Assembly (NCBI GenBank): GCA_039602395.1
Contig: JBCNJP010000020.1
Location: forward strand, 18,144,483-18,208,482
DNA: 64,000 nucleotides
Origin: Deinandra increscens subsp. villosa
Taxonomy: Eukaryota > Streptophyta > Magnoliopsida > Asterales > Asteraceae
Direction: 5' to 3'
The notes below the pieces were generated by a model, which was not told the DNA's origin, did no database searches, and was given only the letters and a program-made list of their open reading frames with translations. Made by a program: the position numbers and the translations under genes. Shown here in pieces: positions 1 to 10,754 of the stretch (positions are counted from its first letter, which is position 1; each line of letters begins with the position of its first letter).

Positions 1-335
1 TCTTTAACGGGGGCATATATGTAGAATGTATTGTAAAAAAGAGAGAAAAGAATGGGGTTAATTATTTGCAGGTTTAATGGTGGGTGGAGAAGAAGGTGTT
101 GTGAGAAAGAAGAAAGGTAGATAAATTTTTTTTTAATTATATAAATATACATTACAAATTGATGGTGAATAGTGGACATTTTGTTCTTCTTAGTTTGGCC
201 ACAGCTCTTTCATTTTTGTTACACTTTACCCCCTCCCCGGCCCACGGTTTTTGTCAAAACCAGCCCACTCTCCCTTTATACCCTTTTGAGCCATCGACAA
301 TCTATTCTGCTTTCTCTCTCTCCATCCTAAAACCT

Positions 336-556
336 AAGAGACCGGCGACCTTCCGATGCAGGGGATGCGCCGGCTTGGTGGCCGGCTGCGTGTGCTCCGG
401 TGTCTAGCCGTCGATGTACCCCCATCTCTGCGCCGTGTTTCTGCCGGCTAGGTTTTTATAAAAGACCGGCGATCTTGGTTTTCCGATTCAGGGGATGCGC
501 TGGCTTGGTGGCCGGCTGCGTGTGCTCCGGTGTCTAGCCGTCGATGTACCCCCGTC
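336..556. repeat. Tandem duplication of a ~90-bp GC-rich unit
   Basis: Two near-identical copies (about 336-426 and 461-556) share 'gaccggcga', 'ggggatgcg', 'ttggtggccggctgcgtgtg' and 'ctagccgtcgatgtaccccc', with a period of about 125 bp. They lie inside the leader-like region. Confidence 0.8.
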
Positions 557-1631
557 TTTCCGATCTGAGATTTGTGCTTTATCTCTCAGATTTGTGCTGA
601 GATTTTTGCTTTATCTCTCTTACAAATTCGCCGCCGGGAGATGCTGAGCAGTATTTACGCGGTTCGTTTCCGATCGTTGCGACGGCATGACCGGCCGCTT
701 CTGTCTGTCTCTCTCTCTCTCTACGGAGGCGAGTTGCTGACGCTTCCGGCCTCGGATATCGACGTCGTAGCGGCTGCCGTTCAGGTGTTGCTCCGTCGAA
801 TCGGCGGGGCTTAGCGGCCGTCGATCTTTGAAAGATGAGTTCATCACTCTGGTTGTGCCCCGGTGTGTCGCCGCCGGTGTGCATTTCCTCCGGCGTCTAG
901 GGTTTCGTTGGTTGAGAAGCCTGAAAGGGTGTGGTTTGACGGCGGTTTGGTCTTTTCTAGGGTTTTTAACCCCTTTCCTGGCTTTCTTTCTGATCTTGAA
1001 GTTGGTTGGTTTTTGTGAAATCCGGTCACCGGAGAAGCTATGGCTCTAATCTTCGTTTGATTTTCAGGTTTAGGTTGCGATGGTGGCCTTTGCGCCGACG
1101 TGCGATGACTGTTTCTTCCGTCTTGCAGATTACTATGTAAGTATCTAGGGTTTCTGAAAAACCCCAAATGTTTGTATCGGTTTTGTGGCTTCAAGGCTAT
1201 TAATTCGTTTGCCCTCTTTGGTTCTGATCTTTATATGGCAACCTTAATTGTTGGTCAAGTTTTAGATTTGCTGGTATGTATTTTTTGTGTGCCTTTCTGA
1301 AGTTTTCTTGGCACCCTTAATTGTCGGTATCTCTTAGATTTGCTGTGATGTCCATTTTTCTGATATGAGTTTTGGTAAGTGACTTTTGATAGTTACTGTG
1401 GTGATTTTCGCTATGATGTTCATCCTGAAATTACAAATAAAAAAGAGAACGTTTGTTTTTGTTGGCGGGGCAATACTTTTTTTGCAGCCATCTAAATTTA
1501 TGTTCTCTTTGGATTTTGGATTTTGATTGATGGTCTGAGCCTTCAAATGGTAGCATTTTGCAAGATCGTCGAGCTTTTAAATGGCAGCCATTCTTATTAA
1601 AGAATCTCGGTTACATAGCCGTTAAAAATTA

Positions 1632-1992
1632 TCTGTTGAGCTCGAATGGCTATGATGATAATTTTCTGAGCCTTAACGTTCCCAAACAAAATCATTTCTT
1701 TTTTGAGCTTGAATGTCTATGATAATGATTTTCTGAGCCTAAATGTTTCAGGTTGAAAAATAATTGTTATCATATAGTTGCTAAAAATTATCTGTTGAGC
1801 TTGAATGGCTATGATGATGATTTTCTGTGCCTTAATGTTCCAAAACGAAATCATATATCTGTTGAGCTTGAATGGCTATGATGATGATTTTCTGAGCCTT
1901 ATGTTCCTAAACGAAATTATTTATCTGTTGAGCTTGAATGGCTATGATTGAATGGCTATGATGATGATTTTCTGAGCCTAATTATTTCAAAA
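1632..1992. repeat. Degenerate ~65-bp tandem repeat
   Basis: About five variable units built around 'gagcttgaatggctatgatg' and 'attttctgagcctta', at about 1637, 1705, 1796, 1864 and 1929. It has the look of a decayed minisatellite. No coding potential seen. Confidence 0.75.
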
Positions 1993-3211
1993 TGAAAAAT
2001 TGGTTGCTGTATGTTCCATATACATGATCTACAATTTATTATGCACCTCATATTATCTAACTCGGCTATCAATTGAATGTATTCAAGTAAGCTTAATTGA
2101 AATTTTAATTGGTTTGGTGGCCGCTACAGTTTCGGCATCGGCTAATTTGTTACCACTAGAGTTTCAGTTGTTTGGCGATCAACTAAATATATGTTTCCAG
2201 CTAATGAATACTTTAGAATTTGCGAAGAGAATCAGAAACAAATATGAAAAACGGAATGTGATGGCGGTTTGCATGTGTGAGCCCTTAGAAGATATGGTAT
2301 TTCGAGCAAATCAAAGCAAGATTCGAAGGTCATGACGCTTCTTTGTTGTCATCGGTAATGGTAAAGGGGCAACCCACTATTTGTGAGGTTAACATTTAAC
2401 AGATGCAAAACTCTCATTAACAGATTTGAATGTATATAAATGCAACAGATTTTAGGTGCGGTTATACAAGAAGAAGGGGCTTTCTAACGTGGCTGTACAT
2501 CAAAGAACTCAGGTGAAACATACAATATTTTACTGTACGTTTACAGAGTTATGGGTCAGTTTCTATAGTTTAGAAACCTAAAAGTGCGATGTTTATTTAA
2601 CACTTGCAAACAAACGCAGATTTTCATGTATTTTGTTTAAACTTGCAAATTTGAGAAAATAGAAAGTGTATTTTCACCTCTTCATGCAAATAACTTAAAG
2701 TATCAAAAGTGTATTTTGACTATCCATGAATGCATTCCCTTTTCGCTTTGTGTTTGTTACGGATAGTTGAATGTATTTGTTGTCTATTTTATTGTTGTTT
2801 CATAAGCAATATCTATATTTTTTTTTGTATATAATTGTGCATATTCTTTTTACTTTCCTTTTCGTTTGCAGGTTTCTTCTGTCTTCTCTTTGGAGGTTAG
2901 TTTTTAGTATGTTTTCTTACTTGCTACCACTTTTGGTTTATGTTCACTTTCGTGTTTCCACACAATTTTGGTTTCCTATTAAGAACTTCATGTGCTGTTT
3001 ATTAAATTTGAAAACTCAATAAATGCTAAATTGTTTCTGATTATTCATATGCACATATCCTTTTCTTTCTATTTTTTTATAACGTAATTATAATTCTTTA
3101 CTTTCATCAAGACTTTACAAAGTTCATTTAGCTAAATAGCTCTTTTATGAATTTTTACTATAACTTAGTCTACAGTTTCAACCCCGCGGCAACGCGCGGG
3201 GGGGGGGGGGG

Positions 3212-4134
3212 TCACACAACTCGTTATATAAAGCTTGAAAAATTATTACCTACGAGGCTATTTTTTCTTTTTTCTGAACGGCATCTAAGTACCTAGGAGA
3301 CTATTATGATACCTATACAACTATATTCAAGTTAATTAATATTTAATATTTTATTATTATCTGACATCGTTTTTAATAGAGACTTTTAAAATTTTAAATG
3401 AAAAAAAAATATATGTAGATAATATTAAAAGTTCATTTTAACGCATACTGTTGTGCATTATTTCATCACTTACAATTACAAAGTAAACTATACCTCTTTT
3501 TTTTTTTTAGAAGTTTACTATAATAAGTTTTTTAGAAGTTTATTACAGTAAGTTATTTATTTATTTATATTATGGAGCTGACGGTCTCTCTAGAAGTAAT
3601 ATTTTTATTTTTCGGGTGGAGGTAGGGCTTTCTTACACCCATCCTCTCCCAAACCCTATTAGAGTGATAGTCTTACTATTGCCGGGATTTTACTAGGTAT
3701 GGTTGTTGTTGCATTATACAATACATTATTTTTTTAAAGAAAAATATTTTCTATTAGATTTGATAAATTATGTTTTTGCAATTATATAATTACTTTTATA
3801 GCCCAATCCGTCTTTTATTCGATTTGCATTTTTTGCCCCCCCGTATAGATAATCTCTGTATTCGCCACTGATTATAACCTTTTTAATTGAGAAACCATAC
3901 CAAATTTTCTACTTGAGCACTGGTTTTATTTACCTAAATATCGTTCGCTCTTTCACACTTCATGTGTTTTAAACAAGAAACATTTATATGGAAACTCAGA
4001 CGTCTAGCAAGAAACTAAAAAAAAACAAACAAATTACATGAAGAACAAAAACGGACATTTATATAGAAACCCACACTTCATCATACATATTTATTTTACA
4101 TAGACACATATTACATTGTTATATAAAGTTTTGG
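3212..4134. other. AT-rich spacer, no gene recognised
   Basis: Low-complexity AT-rich DNA. The stretch near 3830-3872 ending 'tattcgccactg' resembles the terminus of a CAGTGGCG-type hAT MITE, but its partner terminus was not found. Nothing else is supportable. Confidence 0.4.
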
Positions 4135-4240
4135 TTCAAAAGGATAGCTTGGTGGTAAAATAGCGACCCCTAACCAAGAGGTTTATGAATTTAAATTCTG
4201 TAAAACGTAGGTACAATGATTTTAACTACTAAAAAAAACC
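4135..4240 (+). mobile_element. tRNA-derived SINE-like fragment
   Basis: 'gatagcttggtggtaaaata' resembles a Pol III A box, and 'ggtttatgaatttaaattc' a decayed B box at the usual spacing. No clear tail or target duplication. Confidence 0.35.
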
Positions 4241-4999
4241 TATTGAGTTGATTTTGTATCACTAGTACTCAAATGAGCAAATGATGCGGTTTGGATATAA
4301 AACCGCAACATTTGTTCAATATCCTCAATTCCTTCACTTTTTTCAGCCTAGCTCTATTTCCCTCCATTCTTCATATTTAACAATCTCATCAGTATTTTCT
4401 CCCCACAACAAATTCAATTCTCCCGCTATCAAAAGCTACAGGTTTTTAACCGCAGCATTAGGCCAGTTTAACCACAACATTAGATCGCTTCGTGTATTAA
4501 GCAAGCTCCATAACTAGACACAGGCGTGTAACTACCAAAATTTGAACATCGTGGGAATTGTGGTTTGGCAGTTTGGTTCTAGTTGTTTGCGTCAACGAAA
4601 AAGTATGCGTTAGCCCATATTTCTTATGATACGAATACAAAAATCACGTGAGTTTTCAGATAGAGTTTTTACTGGTTTTAACTTCTAAACGTATAATTAT
4701 GGTTTTCTTTTCGTTTTTAGCAAACGTAAAGAAGACGATTTATAGTGAAAATTTGGGCAGTCAACATGTGTGTTTTTTCCCTTCGATTCTAAAAGTTATG
4801 GAATCAATCAAAGCACTTGTTTTGTTTGTACTATAACTAGATTTTGTTCTGCATGTGTTTCGGTGAGTAGTATAACATGGATACACAAAATATTTGCATT
4901 ATAGAGCGTGACGTAAAAAACGTGAATACAAAGAGGCTACTCAACGACATTTAACAAAAATAATAGAGAAAATGAAAGCAAAAACAACCGATACGTAAT

Positions 5000-5563
5000 T
5001 CGTACGGCTGTAAGCGAGCCGAGTCGAGCGGAGCCAGAGTGAGCTCGGGCTCAACTCGTTTAGAAACTGAGCCGAGCCGAGCCAGCTTGTTTATTTTAAC
5101 GAGCTAAAATATTGAGCTCGAGCTCAGCTCGTTAAAAATCGAGCCGAGTCGAGCTGGCTCGTCGAGCCAGATAGTTTATTTTTTAAAAAAATTTATACAT
5201 ACTGATATATAACATGAGAAAAACGGGATACTTTAACAAACTCGTAATGAAAAGTTTTAAATTCAATGTTTCTTTATTTATATTTTGATAAAAATAAATA
5301 ATTTTATTGAAAAGTATAATATCAGTTTTATATCTTATTCTAATTTAATATTTTTAAGAAAAATAGTAAAATACTATAGGAAACCTAGTATTTAACTAAA
5401 AAATATATATTATAAATAATAAACTTACATTTTTGGATTTATATATATATGTATACATACTAAAATTTAAGCCGATTTTGAGCGAGCTAATTTCGAGTTT
5501 TTCTTTCAAACGAGCTTCGAGCAAGTCACGAGGCACGAGTTTTTTGAACAGTCCTACATAATT
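5000..5563. mobile_element. Degenerate hAT-like MITE (GGCTGTAA ends)
   Basis: The left end 'cggctgtaagcgagccgag' and right end 'gaacagtccta' are imperfect inverted forms of the TAGGGCTGTAAACGA terminus seen intact at 37145-37937. Just inside are inverted GAGCTCG/CGAGC-rich arms, with an AT-rich core. The target duplication is degraded. Confidence 0.5.
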
Positions 5564-5847
5564 GCAATGGTATGAAATTTTTAAAACGGATGAAACCTAA
5601 AAGAAATAGGAAAAAAAGACAAAGCAAATTACTGAAGAAAAAAGAATTGGAAACTAAACATTCGAACCTAAAACCAAAAAGTTATGTTACATGCCTCTAC
5701 CCAATACATTACTGATGTATAGAATGATGTACATAAATAAATCGACCCAATTAAGTTTTAAAAAGGAACAAACCAAGGGACCAAATCACATGTAGACTAG
5801 ACAAATTTACTCATAGTGTTTAATACAGTGTTAATAAGTATCAGATA

Positions 5848-5966
5848 TCAAAAAGACACATGCATAGTCTCCAAATATTCGACCTCTATTAATATCTAAA
5901 GATATATATCAATCCAAAAACACATGCATAGTCTTCAAATATTCGACCTCTATTAATATCTAACCG
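5848..5966. repeat. ~70-bp tandem duplication
   Basis: 'acacatgcatagtct', 'caaatattcgacctc' and 'tattaatatctaa' occur twice (about 5858-5902 and 5920-5964) with minor changes. Confidence 0.8.
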
Positions 5967-6189
5967 ATATAAATTTGATGATGTAGAAATTGTGAAACTA
6001 AATTAGACTACACAACTAAAACAATCAATCTGAAGCACACAAACTAACGGAAATCTATGATTAAATCAAATATGGAGAAAAAAATCATTTAAGTGTCAAA
6101 TCACAATGAGAAAGCACTACTTCTATAAATGACTTAGACTTATAAAAACAACTACCCAAACAACTACAATCTTTTTGGATTCGCTTTTA

Positions 6190-6390
6190 GAAAAACTTAA
6201 GAAGTTCAATGGTATCCAGATGGCTCGTTTGAAAAATGAAAGCGACTGAAAAACAAAAGGCCAAACAACAACAACAAGAAAATCTCCGGGCGGATTTCGA
6301 CTTACTGGCCCGGTCGATCCAAAATGTCGATGATGATGCTCGGATTGCTTTGAAAAACATAAAAAAACTAGTCGCGAAGAAATGTAAGTG
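6190..6390 (+). pseudogene. Frameshifted coding scrap of unknown origin
   Basis: Two adjacent frames give coding-like peptides: LEKLKKFNGIQMARLKNES, then, after a frame change, ATEKQKAKQQQQENLRADF followed by DLLARSIQNVDDDARIALK, ending in a Lys-rich tail. The Gln/Lys-rich helical character suggests a coiled-coil segment, possibly from a transposon-associated protein. I do not recognise the family. The 5' and 3' flanks are non-coding. Confidence 0.35.
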
Positions 6391-6558
6391 AAAATTTCAC
6401 ATATTTTTATCTTTTACTTTTATGTTTGTTTTTTTGAATCATCTTTCTTTTCTTATTTCAATGTTTCTTTTTTATTAATGTAATATATTTTTTTTGTTGA
6501 GTTTAGTGTTTTTAATCTTTATTTCAATAGTAACATTTTTGTGCACAATAAATTTGTA

Positions 6559-6790
6559 TGATTTTTTTTGAACGGCAAATTTGGATCACTAACGAGGATA
6601 TTACATCACCATTCGATCATTTTCAATCTCTATCAAGAGGAAACTCATCACTGGTGAGAAAATCTTCTGGCTCAACTTGTAACCCTCATTTTTTATTCTT
6701 TTGTTACAAGTTAAATTTAACTCAAAACCTCTTGATAAATGATCATACACCTTTGCCACTATATTACTGTAATAAATTTGTAGGATGCTA
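6559..6790 (-). mobile_element. SINE, minus strand, with LINE-type tail TTGCCGTTCAAA
   Basis: Read on the minus strand, 'ttctcaccagtgatgagttt', 'atgatcgaatggtgatg' and the tail 'aaatttgccgttcaaaaaaa' align to the copy at 10345-10570. A and B box remnants lie in the distal half. Confidence 0.6.
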
Positions 6791-7738
6791 GCTGTATTTT
6801 TATTCTGCACAATACATTTAGTGATTTCTAGTTTTACATTTAATTTCTTCAACAAACTCTAGTAATTTGTTTTTTCATTTTAATGTTTTTTTATTTTAAG
6901 TTCAATGCACAATAAATTTCCAATCTCGATCAATTTGAAAATTTGAACATTGGGAATAAATGGGGTAGATGCGGGTTTCTACATTTAATGTCTTCGTACC
7001 AACTTTAGAATTTTTTTTTTTTCATTCTAATGTTTTTTATTTTCAGTTTAATGTTATTTGTTTATTTTATTTAAACTAATATGAGACAAAAATTATAATA
7101 AAAAATTAAAGTGTGGTGTTAAAAAAATAAAGCGTGACCATTAGATAGGGGGACAATAAAAGTGTGGTAGATGATAAAGCGCTGAGGTGACTGAACAAAA
7201 ATATGGTGAATGAAAAATATGGTAAACGATATTCAAACACAATGCATTTTTTACATTTTTTATGCGAGAATTGATTCTTATTTTAACCCAACTTTAGTTG
7301 TTAATAAAACCGAAGGTACACCAGTTCTTCCATTCTAGCCCCTTGATCCTAGCTCGGTTGATCTTGATTCAAATGTCGTTGAGTATAGCCAATAAGTCAA
7401 CCCATTTACTTCATGTCTTACCCATCTATTACAACATGTCAATCCATTTAACACGTATACAGCTCCAGTGATTACAACTTGTTAGACATTCCGCCAATAT
7501 GTTTCGTTTCATTTATAGAAATAACTTATACGACTCATTTTCAATTTACACTATTTTGAATATCTTTGAGTTTGGTTTGTACCTTTGAAAAGCATAAATA
7601 TGAGTCATGTTGTAAATCATGCAATTACTTAACCTAGCCCAACAATAGGTATTTGGTGCAATGATTGGTGTGTAATTGATGTTTCTTCTTTAGAACTTAA
7701 GAGACACACAAACCAATGGTGGTGTGGCTGATGTATAA

Positions 7739-7965
7739 GGCTTTTCGTAGTGGGAGGTGGTGATGGCGCTATGGCGCCCCCTATAGCGCCCCACCGTAGT
7801 GGGGATAGCGCCCATGGCGCCGGAAAGTGAGAGAGGGGGAGGCGTGATGCTGGTAACGCCCAAGCCCCATTTCTCTTAACATGGCGCCCCGGGGGGTGGG
7901 AGAGGGGCGTTATAGGGGCGTTATGGGCTCCATGGCGCCTCCATGGAGCCCCACTACGGATAGCC
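7739..7965. mobile_element. PIF/Harbinger (Tourist-like) MITE, 227 bp, TSD TAA
   Basis: TIRs GGCTTTTCGTAGTGGG and GGCTATCCGTAGTGGG (reverse complement of the right end; 14/16 match), flanked by TAA at 7736-7738 and 7966-7968. The interior is very GC-rich and full of GGCGCC/GGCGCT palindromes. No coding capacity. Confidence 0.85.
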
Positions 7966-8217
7966 TAAGGGTGAGAAGTATGGTTGATATTAAAAGATAA
8001 TGCTTTAAATTCTTCAGCCAATAATATGCTACCACATGAGAGAGAAGGGTGAGAGAAAATTTGAAATCTTTAGGCTTCAAAAGGGGTTGTATCGTATGCG
8101 AGTTGATGTATAGCCGACGTGCATTTTAGTAAAGGTGTGAAACTTTCTTTCTCTCTCACGTCAAAGCGTGCTGTAAACTGTAAACCATGAGAAATTTTCT
8201 TGAATATCATAAAACTT

Positions 8218-8493
8218 TTAGGTAAACAATCTTTTCGACATTCGGAATCTGTCTCTGAATATACCCTTGTGGTAATGAGGATTATCGGAAAAATATAAAT
8301 CCACTAGGCGTGTATGACCATTAACACGGTTACGAAAAATACTAGTCCTTCTTGAACGGGTCGTTTCTTCAAGTTCTTGTTGTTGAATGGTGTTTGCACA
8401 TTGAGCAAGAAATTCGAACGCCTCCTTAATGGGACTACCTAAACTGCTTGATGAAGTCGGAATCTCCGGTGAAAAAATAAGGTTGGACGTCAT
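8218..8493 (-). pseudogene. PIF/Harbinger transposase, N-terminal fragment
   Basis: The minus-strand frame from the Met at 8493 reads MTSNLIF... and contains GHTRLVDLYFSDNPHYHKG and FRDRFRMSKRLF. This matches the conserved N-terminal segment of plant HARBI1/ALP1-like transposases (the D-Y-F and F-R-R-R-F-R-M-S region). It stops immediately after MSKRLFT, before any catalytic DDE residue, so it is a truncated scrap. The upstream extension to 8562 (MLTFLLYN...) is probably not part of the protein. It lies about 250 bp from a Harbinger-type MITE. Confidence 0.65.
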
Positions 8494-8584
8494 TTTTATA
8501 ATGTGAGTATATAAAAAATGTGAGTATAGAAAAATAAGGTTGTATAGAAGGAATGTGAGCATTGGGGGGTTTTTAAAATGTTAT

Positions 8585-9237
8585 ATTAATTCTTAGCATA
8601 GAACCCGTGTGTTACACGGGCTTAATAATCAAAATTTTAATTCATAATTCACGTTATAGATTCACATAAAATATATTTCAGTATATGTTTTATTATAAAA
8701 AATTATCATCCACTACAAGGAGTAAAAGGAGATTGGTTCACAAGTTCTTTAAACTCCTTTAGTTAATTACAATTCTTATTAGACGAATCATAATTGTCTA
8801 ATTGTTTTCAAACTATTATGCACAAAAAGTAAAAACATATGTTTTCGGGACAAACAATTTATAGTATTCTATAAAAGATCGTCACAATAAAATAAATCCA
8901 AGAGCTCACATGTTTGTTGAAAATATATGATTTGGGTTCACATCTAAACAATATTTCATTTACATGATGGATCGGACATGCTATCCATGTAATATAGGAT
9001 ATGAAAATGACTAAAACTGGTTAACTGTATGAAAATAATTTAACTATTATAAGGTCTGGTTATAGACAAAATAATAAATGAGAGGGAGGGAAACAAATCA
9101 AACAATGCATATATTTGACAAAAATAGTACCCAAAATTGAAATCTTTTATAATTAATCAAGTTTAATAATTTATTGAAATAAGAAAAATTGTATTTTTCA
9201 TATTTCAAGTTGTATAGTTTAGTTATTTCAAATTCAT
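8585..9237 (-). mobile_element. Possible Helitron 3' end (minus orientation) and AT-rich body
   Basis: A CCCGTGTGTTACACGGG hairpin at about 8606-8622 closely resembles the hairpin at 40192-40208. On the minus strand it is followed after about 9 bp by CTAAG. The expected T after CTRR is absent, so the terminus is altered. The 5' TC end was not located; the right limit is arbitrary. Confidence 0.35.
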
Positions 9238-9239
9238 AC

Positions 9240-10010
9240 TATTTAATAAAAAGAGAGTTTGAGGTTATAATGAGAAATTAGGTGAAAATAAGAAGGATAA
9301 GAAGCCTTCTCATCCGTTAGATATGATAATCAATGGCCCAGATTTAATCACTTAATTAAAACTCAAAAATAAATAGTCAGGTACACGGAGGGGCAATTTG
9401 GTCAATTTGGTCAAATTGTCCCTTTTTCTCTTTCCCCCCAATTATTAAAACCTTCATAACTTTTTCATACAATATTATTTTTTTATAAAAATTACACCAT
9501 AAAAACAAACGTTTTTTTATCTTTAAAACCCATACCATATTGCTATATAAAAAATAAAATAAAAAAATTATGTCAATGACGTGAACATATGACACAACGA
9601 CGTGAACATATGACACAATTGACCTGAACATATAACACAATGACACAATGACCTGAACATATGACACAATGACACAATAATCTGAACAATGTTCAGGTCA
9701 TTGTGTCATTGTGTCATATGTTCAAGTCGTGTTATTGTGTCATATGTTCAGGTCGTTGTGTTATATGTTCAGCTCATTCACAATTTTTTATATATATAGC
9801 AATATTATATGAGTTTTAAAGATAAAAAATGCTTGTTTTTATGGTGATATTTTTATAAAAAAATAATATCGTATGTAAAAGTTATAAACGTTTTAATAAT
9901 TGGGCGGAAAGTGAAAAATATGCATGTTTCCAGATTTGCCCTCCTTCTTATCCTTCTTATTTTTCATAAACTTCTTACGTGAACTTCTCTCTTGATACTT
10001 ATTATAGGAG
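9240..10010. mobile_element. Long foldback element (inverted arms of over 200 bp)
   Basis: The left arm (from about 9386 inward: gggcaatttgg, ccccaattattaaaacc, ttatctttaaaac) is repeated in reverse complement on the right (about 9780-9948). At the centre (9580-9775) are iterated 'gacctgaacatatgacacaa' units followed by their reverse complements. Outer arms 'ataagaaggataagaag' pair with 'cttcttatccttcttat'. Probably a foldback/MULE-like MITE; the exact ends are uncertain. Confidence 0.65.
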
Positions 10011-10344
10011 AAAGAGGCGAAAAAATTATTTAATGCTAGTAGTCGTTGGGGGCTACTAGCCATTCCATACGGTCCAAATTTAACGGTCAAGCTCGGTTTG
10101 TTATAGCTTCATGAAGCCTAACGACTTCAATTTGGAAACCGAGGGGCGAAACAAATGGAGAGGGTGTGGAAGACGAGGGGTAGCCGATAAAGCTTGGTGG
10201 AAAAACCGAGCACATTCCGCCCACCCTAAGTTTTCTTTGATCGCGGATATACCAACTAATCGACTTTAGTTTCAAAAAACCCTCCAACCAAAAAAATTCA
10301 ACTCTGTAATTAACTCTATGTAAATTATGTAATTATTTATTGAT

Positions 10345-10570
10345 CTCTAGCTCAATTGGTTAATGTGAGACATCCAATGACATTAAAATTAGAAGGTCTT
10401 AGGTTTAAGTTCCACATTTAACAAAAAAATAAAAATGAGGGTCCACGGTGGGCAAAGGGATTTCTCACCTATGATGAGTTCCCTCCTCATGAAGAGTGAA
10501 TATGATCGGATGTGTGAGGTAATTCTCCCGTCGTCAATGATCTGCATTTGCCGTTCAAATAAATAAAATC
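10345..10570 (+). mobile_element. SINE, plus strand
   Basis: The head carries a Pol III A box 'tagctcaattggttaatg' and a B box-like 'ggtcttaggtttaagttcc'. The body aligns with the 6559-6790 copy. The 3' tail 'tttgccgttcaaataaataa' matches the LINE-type 3' end 'gccgttcaaaaaaaaa' seen at 47222, consistent with a SINE using an L1-type partner. Confidence 0.65.
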
Positions 10571-10754
10571 TAACTTATGTAATTATTTCTCATTAAATGC
10601 CGGTGAAACTCCCAAAAGGAAAACGATGAGACCTTGGTAATCTAGTTCTTCCAAATTAAGCATCTTTAAACCTAATTCAAGTATACTACATATAGACTTA
10701 ACATCACGGTATTCTCTCATTTTTCCTTATCAAAGATTCAAAGGAACTAACAAA

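Larger units (their letters stand above)
1..3211. other. GC-rich gene-leader-like region with Helitron-like hairpin at its right end
   Basis: No long ORF. The part from 300 to 1150 is unusually GC- and CT-rich for this window and looks like the promoter/5' leader of a plant gene (CT runs, 'ctagggttt' motifs), but no coding exon of a recognisable family follows. At 3184-3200 a CCCGCG...CGCGGG hairpin followed by a 14-G run resembles the hairpin near plant Helitron 3' ends. The expected CTRR terminus is not intact (ctcg). This could be a Helitron carrying a captured gene leader, or the 5' end of a gene outside the window. Which one cannot be decided here. Confidence 0.3.

Noticed and set aside
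579..1194. Overlapping small ORFs in the GC-rich leader (both strands)
   Set aside because: All short, overlapping in several frames, with no domain and no splice-consistent continuation.
9593..9775. Possible CRISPR-like spaced repeats (gaacatatgacacaa units)
   Set aside because: Units are tandem/inverted with no unique spacers, inside a eukaryotic foldback element.
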